Assembly: GCA_022361395.1 (NCBI GenBank)
Contig: JAKSAX010000205.1
Span: 1 to 32,609, forward strand
Source of the DNA: Desulfobacterales bacterium
Lineage (GTDB): Bacteria; Desulfobacterota; Desulfobacteria; Desulfobacterales; Desulfobacteraceae
Reading direction: 5' to 3'
DNA: 32,609 bases
Part shown: piece by piece, positions 27,754 to 32,609 of the stretch
Numbering within the stretch: the first letter of the stretch is position 1
Layout of the letters: each line of letters opens with the position of its first letter
Translations under genes and position numbers: made by a program
Notes under the pieces: model-generated
What the model was told of the DNA's origin: nothing
The model's input: the letters and a program-made list of their open reading frames with translations, nothing else
The model's database searches: none

Positions 27754-27870
27754 GGATCTTTTCCAATATGTCCTGTGAGAGAGGCCAGGCATGGATCTAT
27801 AACCCCGGTTGAATCAATTTCATCCTGATAAAAACTGCCGTGACCAATAGCCCCGGACAGCACCACTGGA

Positions 27871-28911
27871 TTATATCAGGTTTTCCTTCAGTTGCCGCCT
27901 GAGTTCAGGGAGCATATAGTGGCAGGCTGTGTCTTCTGTCTCATAACGGTGTATGTCATCATAGACGCTCTTATAACTGGCCAGCTTAGGGGAATCCTGG
28001 TCCATGATCCGGTATCCGCTTCCGGCCCAGGTTCTGCTCATCCGCTCATCCCAGTCCTGCTTTGATTTGGTATAATAGTGGTTCAGCTGTATGGTTTTCT
28101 GGGGATGAATGTCACTGACCGTTGAAACAGGGATCCGGTTTTCATCATAACCGATAATGGGCCAGACTTCGGTTTGAAAACAATGGACATTGGAGACGGC
28201 CCTGACCCTGAGGGGTTGGACTATGGATTTTGCCAGGGGGTGATAGGTATTGCCGGGGTGGCTGATATCCAGCTTTTTTGTGAAATTTTCTGTCAGGAGG
28301 CCCTCGGGCCTGGTCCGGTGTCCTGAGGTACCAAACATCTCCCAGTAAACGATTAATGCCGGCAGGTCAGTATAGCCGGCCAATACCTTTTCCAGCCCTC
28401 TGTCTTCCGGAGAAAATAAAAATTCATCAGCGTCAATAAAGGCAAGCCACCTGGTTTTTCCCCTGGATTTATAAATGGCGTGGCAATATGCCAGTTGCTG
28501 GGTATGGAGCCAGGGGTTCATATGCGGCCAGTCCACCCATTCCACAAGCCCCTTTGTTTCATAGTACTTTAATATATCCCTTGTGTTATCCGTGCTGGAA
28601 TTATCATAGATATAAAATTTGGTGCATCCGCCGATACGGTGGAATTCAATCCACTCCTGCAAGTGCCGCCCCTCATTTCTCACGATTGCCGCAATGGAAA
28701 ACTCATGCCGGAACCTGTCCGGTATCCTGCCCTCATAGGGGTAGATCTGGTGGTACCCTGTTTTTCCGTATATGTAGTCCAGTCTTAATTCCCCGGATAA
28801 GATTTTCTTCAGCCCGAAAAAGATATTCCTGTACGTTTTTTTCAGACCGTGTCTTGGATCCATTCCCGGCGGCTTGAGCAGTCTTGAGAGCTTTTTGATA
28901 TTCTGTTTCAA
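27871..28911 (-). CDS. GT92/DUF23-like glycosyltransferase
   Basis: A 346-residue cytoplasmic GT-A-type enzyme. It contains FSIAAIVRNEGRHLQEWIEF (71-90), a nucleotide-site motif FYIYDNSSTDNT, the metal-binding DxD in WLAFIDADEFLF (Asp150, Asp152), WEMFGTSGH and the C-terminal IQLNHYYTKSKQDWDER, which is a hallmark of the GT92 (formerly DUF23) group. The frame opens with TTG 28911, preceded by AAAAGAGA; the next in-frame ATG is at 28863 and lacks a good ribosome-binding site. It is transcribed divergently from the acyltransferase gene and ends 117 bases before the start of the methyltransferase-like gene, so the two minus-strand genes may share a transcript. Donor and acceptor unknown. Confidence 0.85.
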   Translation of the reverse strand: MKQNIKKLSRLLKPPGMDPRHGLKKTYRNIFFGLKKILSGELRLDYIYGKTGYHQIYPYEGRIPDRFRHEFSIAAIVRNEGRHLQEWIEFHRIGGCTKFYIYDNSSTDNTRDILKYYETKGLVEWVDWPHMNPWLHTQQLAYCHAIYKSRGKTRWLAFIDADEFLFSPEDRGLEKVLAGYTDLPALIVYWEMFGTSGHRTRPEGLLTENFTKKLDISHPGNTYHPLAKSIVQPLRVRAVSNVHCFQTEVWPIIGYDENRIPVSTVSDIHPQKTIQLNHYYTKSKQDWDERMSRTWAGSGYRIMDQDSPKLASYKSVYDDIHRYETEDTACHYMLPELRRQLKENLI

Positions 28912-28922
28912 ATCATCTCTTT

Positions 28923-28943
28923 TGCAAAAGATCTATCTTTGCA
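28923..28943. repeat. Inverted repeat in the GT92 gene's 5' region
   Basis: TGCAAAAGAT and ATCTTTGCA are complementary with one bulge, separated by CT, just upstream of the GT92 gene's start on the minus strand. It could be an operator or a leader hairpin near the ribosome-binding site. Low certainty. Confidence 0.3.
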
Positions 28944-29075
28944 TGTCCCTTTTGGTTTTAGAATAAATACTGTGCGAGACCGGTTTTGCCATTGTGAGGC
29001 ACCTGGGTTATCTTTTACAATTTCCAGTCAGATGTCAAGCGGGGAGCCGGTTGAATTAGGGGAAGAAGTGAAAAA

Positions 29076-29104
29076 TTGACAAACCCGTTGCAAGGGAATA
29101 GAAT
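29076..29104 (+). promoter_or_regulatory. Strong sigma70-like promoter of the acyltransferase-deacetylase unit
   Basis: TTGACA (29076-29081), a 17-base spacer and TAGAAT (29099-29104) are close to consensus. Transcription would start near 29111, 100 bases before the acyltransferase start. It is the best promoter match in the EPS part of the window. Confidence 0.7.
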
Positions 29105-29115
29105 TCATTGAAATC

Positions 29116-29145
29116 AGCCATAACAGGCCTGTTTGGGGCTTTTTT
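29116..29145 (+). terminator. Terminator-like hairpin in the acyltransferase leader
   Basis: AGCC (29117-29120 region) pairs with GGCT (29137-29140 region) around the perfect palindrome AACAGGCCTGTT (29122-29133), and a TTTTTT run follows (29140-29145). The hairpin has a mismatch and a bulge. It lies only a few bases after the predicted transcription start, where it could act as an attenuator. Confidence 0.4.
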
Positions 29146-29210
29146 GATTTAGGTCCGGGTTATGGCGCTTGAACTGACAGGGCAATGGATATCAACAGAG
29201 GGCACCCCGC

Positions 29211-30344
29211 GTGATCAAATGGAAAGTTGAATTTATTATGAATTTTTCCCCGCAATTGAAATCGGAAATTGCGGGGCTCTGGAAATCTGAGCCTTTCGGC
29301 AGCCCTTTTGTCTCCCCTTCTTTTCTTGAGTTAATGTTTAACCGGATTGTGGCAAAAGGGGAGCGCGTCGTCTTTTCAAAGGGATATGACAATACCGGCA
29401 AACTCGTTGGCCTGTGGCCCATGAGGGTTGACAGGCAAAAACGCATGCGGTTTCTGCAGTATTGTTTTTGTGATTATTCAACACCCTTGTATGATTTCCG
29501 GATCGCCATTGAGGATCTTGCAGATGGGCTATTCTGCCTGATAAGGACGGTTGAGCCTTCGTCCATGGTCCTGGATACAGTGCCTGACTGGGGATTCACA
29601 TTGCAGGCTGTGACCCGGGGGCTTGAGAGGACTGGCTATAAGGTAAATGCCTTTCCATGTGCCAGCGCCCCTGTTCTCCGGGGGCGGCTGGGGCCTGAGG
29701 GAATAGGGAAGCTGAAAAAGCAACTCTGCCGGCACAGAAGTCTGAAAAATTACACCAACCGCCTTAAACGTGAAAAAGGGTTCTTTTTTGAGGTTGATCC
29801 CGGCACCAGGGGGATTGATGCCTGGGCCGATCAATTTTGCGCCGCCCATTTGGAAAGGTGGAAATCCACGCTTACCCCCTCAAAATACCATAGCAAACAG
29901 GCCCGTGAAGATTTCAAGGATGTCCTGCATGCCTGGGCTGAGGATAATCTTTTGATCCGTTTCAGTATTTTCGTGCTGGGGCGCCGGATTACATTTGCCG
30001 CCGGATTAAAGTCCGGTAATACAATCGTCTATTTTCATACGGCAAGGCGTCCTGTGTATAACAAACTTGGAACGGGTAATATCACTATCCGCCTGATCGG
30101 GCTGTGGATGATAGAGAACGGGTATGATTCAATGGATTTCGGGCAGGGTGATGAAGGGTATAAATATTATTTTGCAAATGAGTCCCGGGAGCTTTGGCGC
30201 ATATACGCCAGCAAGTCATGTTTTTCTTCTAGCTACCTAAGGGGGGGGATAGAGGAATATATCCGCCGGAAAGAGAACCGGGTTCGGACCTGGGAAAGAG
30301 TTAAGAAAAGCATGTTGATGATTAAACGGTTTTTTCAGGTTTAG
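29211..30344 (+). CDS. FemAB/GNAT-like acyltransferase (CelD/Acetyltransf_6 type)
   Basis: A 377-residue cytoplasmic protein with the two-lobed GNAT fold of the CelD/BioF2-like group common in polysaccharide loci. Typical segments are RHRSLKNYTNRLKRE in the middle, FSIFVLGRRITFAAGL, YFHTARRPVYNKLGTGNITI and the C-terminal YDSMDFGQGDEGYKYYFANE, the last being the family's most recognisable motif. It probably transfers an acyl group to an amino sugar or to the chain. GTG 29211 with AGAGG upstream is chosen; ATG 29238 is an alternative with a more distant GGAAAG. A strong promoter precedes it, and the deacetylase gene begins one base after its stop. Confidence 0.85.
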   Translation: MIKWKVEFIMNFSPQLKSEIAGLWKSEPFGSPFVSPSFLELMFNRIVAKGERVVFSKGYDNTGKLVGLWPMRVDRQKRMRFLQYCFCDYSTPLYDFRIAIEDLADGLFCLIRTVEPSSMVLDTVPDWGFTLQAVTRGLERTGYKVNAFPCASAPVLRGRLGPEGIGKLKKQLCRHRSLKNYTNRLKREKGFFFEVDPGTRGIDAWADQFCAAHLERWKSTLTPSKYHSKQAREDFKDVLHAWAEDNLLIRFSIFVLGRRITFAAGLKSGNTIVYFHTARRPVYNKLGTGNITIRLIGLWMIENGYDSMDFGQGDEGYKYYFANESRELWRIYASKSCFSSSYLRGGIEEYIRRKENRVRTWERVKKSMLMIKRFFQV

Positions 30345-30345
30345 C

Positions 30346-31257
30346 ATGAGAACTTTTATCCGGCACCTCATAGAATCATTTTTGGGTAAAATTCCATACA
30401 GGGGAATCATTATCGGGAACCATACCCAGGGAACGCGCCAGGTCAGGGATGAGGTGGAAGCACTGGCCCCTTATTTTGATTTTGTGCACCACAACCAGCT
30501 TCCCCGCCGGATGAGGGTAAAAAAACAGAAACCGTTTTGCCTGTTCACCTTTGATGACGGAAAGAAGATAAATGCAGTCGAATCTGCAGCTGAACTGGAA
30601 CGGTTCGGGATCCCGGCTGTTTTTTATATTGTGACAAATGCTGTCTCGCATAATTCTCCGCTCTGGGTTGACCGCAGGAATGCCATTATTAAATATCTGG
30701 GTAAAACCCCTGATGTTTTGAGGCCTGAAGTCTTAAAAAACAAATCCATTCTGGAGATTAACACCCAATTGGATCTTTTTTTTTCAGAGTATCCGGTTAA
30801 GGTTGCACTGGATGATCCCTGCGTGGCTTCCATGTGTTGGGAAGATGTTAAAAGGCTCGATAAAAAAGGGTTTACCATTGGCGCCCATACAAAAACACAT
30901 CCGATACTGACCAATGAGTTAAAGGAAGATGCCACCCGGGAAATTGCAGGCTCAATTGACCGTGTAACAGCCGAACTCGGTTATCAATGTCCCTCGTTTG
31001 CCTTTCCCAATGGTAACTATTCGGAGGAACTTGCCCTGTACGCAATGAACTGCGGTGTTAAAAGCATTATGACAACAACGCCGCTGTGGGTTGGTGCAAA
31101 TGCCGATTTAGGCTGTCTGCCAAGGGTGGATATCTATAATCACTATGACCGGAGAAAAATCTGGTTGAAACTAACGGCGGCCTTGCCCGGCTGCCTGTTG
31201 AAACACCCCAACGGGACGGGGCGTCAATATGTCTGGAAGAGAGTTTTCAAGTCCTGA
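30346..31257 (+). CDS. NodB-like polysaccharide deacetylase
   Basis: Carbohydrate esterase family 4-type enzyme removing N- or O-acetyl groups, 303 residues. It contains TFDDG (68-72, catalytic Asp and metal Asp), the metal-binding HTKTHP (His181, His185), and FAFPNGNYS (218-226) matching motif 3. An insert of about 70 residues separates motifs 1 and 2. There is no clear signal peptide, although the N-terminus has a short hydrophobic amphipathic stretch, so it may act in the cytoplasm on precursors. It starts one base after the acyltransferase stop, so the pair is co-translated. An acyltransferase next to a deacetylase suggests removal of one acyl group and addition of another, as inference. 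Confidence 0.9.
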   Translation: MRTFIRHLIESFLGKIPYRGIIIGNHTQGTRQVRDEVEALAPYFDFVHHNQLPRRMRVKKQKPFCLFTFDDGKKINAVESAAELERFGIPAVFYIVTNAVSHNSPLWVDRRNAIIKYLGKTPDVLRPEVLKNKSILEINTQLDLFFSEYPVKVALDDPCVASMCWEDVKRLDKKGFTIGAHTKTHPILTNELKEDATREIAGSIDRVTAELGYQCPSFAFPNGNYSEELALYAMNCGVKSIMTTTPLWVGANADLGCLPRVDIYNHYDRRKIWLKLTAALPGCLLKHPNGTGRQYVWKRVFKS

Positions 31258-31287
31258 TCCTGGGTCTTTAAGAAAAAGAACGGGCCA

Positions 31288-32091
31288 TCATACTCTCTTT
31301 TCAAGGATGATTATATTGCCGAAAGCCAGATGGGGGATTCTGACGTATTTGAACCACAGGTGGTTAAAATAATGAATGAACTTTTTAATCAATGGGGAAG
31401 AAAATTTTGCATACAGTTCTGTGAATTGGCCAGGCACATGTTTCCTGACAATGAATCCCCTGCTTCTGAACCTCTTTTTGAGCCACCCTGTATCAGCCTG
31501 CCGGGTCAGCAGGTTTCCCGAGGGGGTCTGTTTCCAGAACTCCAGACCTGCCGGTGTTTTTTTCATTGCCGCCTTTTTTGTAATCAGTTTCAGGCTGTTC
31601 AGGATCATTGATTGAAGGGAAAACATGTTTCCCTCACTGATGACAAGAGTGCCGTTCTTTTTCAGGACACGGTCAAGCTCTGATATGGCTCTCTCGATAT
31701 CCGGCATATGCATAAGCACCCCCCAGCACAGGATATAGTCAAATGTACCGTCATCAAAAGAGAGTGACAGGATATTCTCCTGCTGAAGCGTGATCCTGTC
31801 CGTTAATCCGCTGTTTCTGAGATTTTGCTCTGCTGCCTCCAGTGCACTTTTTGAAAAATCAACCGCCAATACAGAGAACCCGCGGTTTGCTAAATGAACG
31901 GAATGGGCGCCGCTGCCGCATCCGGCATCCAGGAATCCGGCGTTTTCCCCTGCATTCAGAACCCCTGTAATATAATCGAAAGCCTGGTTATAAAAGTTTT
32001 CATTCTCCTCATTACGGTAGGAATCAGTCCATTTCTGATGGATATCAGGCTGATTAAATGTTTTTTCCACATCTTTGGATTCCGGTTTCAT
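31288..32091 (-). CDS. Class I SAM-dependent methyltransferase
   Basis: A 267-residue cytoplasmic enzyme with the full Methyltransf_11/25-type core: motif I AGFLDAGCGSGAHS (51-64), VLAVDFSKSALE (motif II), TLQQENILSLSFDDGTFDYILCWGVLMHM (motifs III-IV split across the stretch) and the post-motif RVLKKNGTLVISEGNMFSL. The C-terminal 90 residues may recognise the acceptor. AAAGGGG precedes the ATG at 32091. It converges with the deacetylase gene across 30 bases with no clear terminator. A sugar O-methyl role is likely from context but not shown by sequence; UbiE-like functions cannot be excluded. Confidence 0.88.
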   Translation of the reverse strand: MKPESKDVEKTFNQPDIHQKWTDSYRNEENENFYNQAFDYITGVLNAGENAGFLDAGCGSGAHSVHLANRGFSVLAVDFSKSALEAAEQNLRNSGLTDRITLQQENILSLSFDDGTFDYILCWGVLMHMPDIERAISELDRVLKKNGTLVISEGNMFSLQSMILNSLKLITKKAAMKKTPAGLEFWKQTPSGNLLTRQADTGWLKKRFRSRGFIVRKHVPGQFTELYAKFSSPLIKKFIHYFNHLWFKYVRIPHLAFGNIIILEKRV

Positions 32092-32160
32092 ACCTGGCCC
32101 CTTTCTTAATTTATAATGAATAAATCCGGTTAAGGCATAATTTTACTGCCGGTTCACTGT

Positions 32161-32267
32161 TTAAGGAATCTTGTAAAAATTTAGTTCACATTCTGTTTGT
32201 AAAATACCCAATGTTTTAAGGGGTTTTGTAAACAGACTAGGTGACGTTATTTTTGTGCGATCCCTAA
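32161..32267. repeat. Interspersed palindromic repeat, copy 3
   Basis: Same element as copy 2: TTAGTTCACATTCTGTTTGT at 32181 (continuing AAAATACCC) pairs with GGGGTTTTGTAAACAGACTA at 32220 (continuing GGTGACG), around the loop AATGTTTTAA, with outer arms reading GAATCTTGTAAAAATTTAG and the GTTATTTTTGTGCGATCCC tail. The left outer arm has decayed more than in copy 2. Its last bases supply the stop codon of the partial gene to its right. Confidence 0.88.
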
Positions 32268-32609
32268 GTGATGAGTGATCCGTCCGGATGGACGGATCTG
32301 TAAAAGGCGGTATTCCGGTTTGTATGCACATGGGTTAACCACTCGCAGGTATCCAGATAATCCGCCATGATCGGTTTTTTGTAAACTATCCAGAGTTTCC
32401 GCGGATTGGATAGAAAAGATAGCTTTATGTTTTCAATCACCTTTTCAAAAATAGTGTTAACAAACGGATTGAAAAAATAGGCAATGGAGAACGGCTCTTC
32501 AGGCATGTAATCTGCCGCATTCTGGTTTATGAGCTCAATATCCCTGCATTTGAGCCGGCTCCGGCTGTTGGCAATATTGGCCTTTGCGATTTCATGAAAA
32601 TGTTCTGAA
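32264..32609 (-). CDS. Methyltransferase-like protein, 3' part only (runs off the right edge)
   Basis: The frame is open from the window edge to TAG at 32264, about 114 codons. Upstream of the first internal ATG (32506) it still reads sensibly (ANIANSRSRLKCRDIELINQ). DIELINQNAADYMPEEPFS followed by AYFFNPF, an FEKVIENIKLSFLSNPRK helix and LWIVYKKP is the pattern seen at the C-terminal end of Rossmann-type SAM methyltransferases of polysaccharide loci, with FFNPF in the motif IV position. The stop codon lies inside palindromic repeat copy 3. The N-terminal SAM-binding motif is outside the window, so the class is probable rather than certain. Confidence 0.7.
   Translation of the reverse strand, partial: SEHFHEIAKANIANSRSRLKCRDIELINQNAADYMPEEPFSIAYFFNPFVNTIFEKVIENIKLSFLSNPRKLWIVYKKPIMADYLDTCEWLTHVHTNRNTAFYRSVHPDGSLIT

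Noticed and set aside
30624-30935. 103-residue open frame antisense to the deacetylase
   Set aside because: Shadow of a complete NodB-like deacetylase; no motif or start signal.
5709-32267. CRISPR array
   Set aside because: The three repeats are thousands of bases apart, palindromic and without regular spacers or cas genes.

Overview
The window looks like a stretch of chromosome from a Gram-negative bacterium. The Wzx/Wzy-type exopolysaccharide genes, an outer-membrane-export lipoprotein and a zinc-type adenylate kinase LID fit a sulfate-reducing deltaproteobacterium of the Desulfobacteraceae/Desulfobacterales kind. That placement is inference from protein style and gene order; no rRNA or taxon-specific marker is present. 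I see no tRNA, rRNA, CRISPR array, transposase, integrase or phage gene.

Layout. Bases 1-5700 are housekeeping: adk on the minus strand, then divergently eno, a small exported protein of unknown function, pyrG and an alpha/beta hydrolase on the plus strand. Bases 5700-6150 form a gene-poor control region that begins with the first copy of a palindromic repeat and carries paired AATTCCGGAA boxes and a sigma70-like promoter. Bases 6150-16726 are the core of an exopolysaccharide locus: a small HTH regulator, a GspA/ExeA-type ATPase with a C-terminal membrane anchor, a separate BY-kinase-like ATPase with altered Walker A' and B motifs, a Wza-type export lipoprotein, a Wzz/GumC-type chain-length protein, an initiating sugar-phosphate transferase with an extra C-terminal domain, a Wzy/WaaL-type polymerase, two glycosyltransferases and a membrane-anchored probable beta-sandwich protein.

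Bases 16877-24436 form a tight plus-strand block that looks like a biosynthetic pathway for an acidic sugar: KynB-type cyclase, D-2-hydroxyacid dehydrogenase, NAD-dependent epimerase/dehydratase, KdsB-like cytidylyltransferase, HAD phosphatase and HpcH/HpaI class II aldolase. An HprK-like P-loop protein and a large GT-B-like protein with HP and Ser-rich motifs follow. No PEP-dependent synthase (KdsA or NeuB type) is visible, so I infer that the aldolase may make a 3-deoxy-2-ulosonic acid that the cytidylyltransferase activates with CMP and the GT-B protein transfers.

Bases 24516-32609 hold transfer and tailoring genes on both strands: Wzx flippase and sulfotransferase (minus), a class-I-methyltransferase-like protein and a GT92-like glycosyltransferase (minus), a FemAB/GNAT-like acyltransferase and a polysaccharide deacetylase (plus), a SAM methyltransferase (minus), and the 3' part of another methyltransferase running off the right edge (minus). 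Together the genes can initiate, build, flip, polymerise, decorate (sulfate, acyl, methyl, deacetyl) and export a polysaccharide. The core resembles exosortase-associated (XrtA/PEP-CTERM) EPS loci, but there is no exosortase in the window.

The features most worth a second look are the three-copy ~90-100 bp palindromic repeat, the aldolase-based CMP-sugar-acid hypothesis with its atypical KdsB motif, the sugar transferase fused to a PilZ-like domain and preceded by a 12-codon coupled leader, and the altered BY-kinase motifs.
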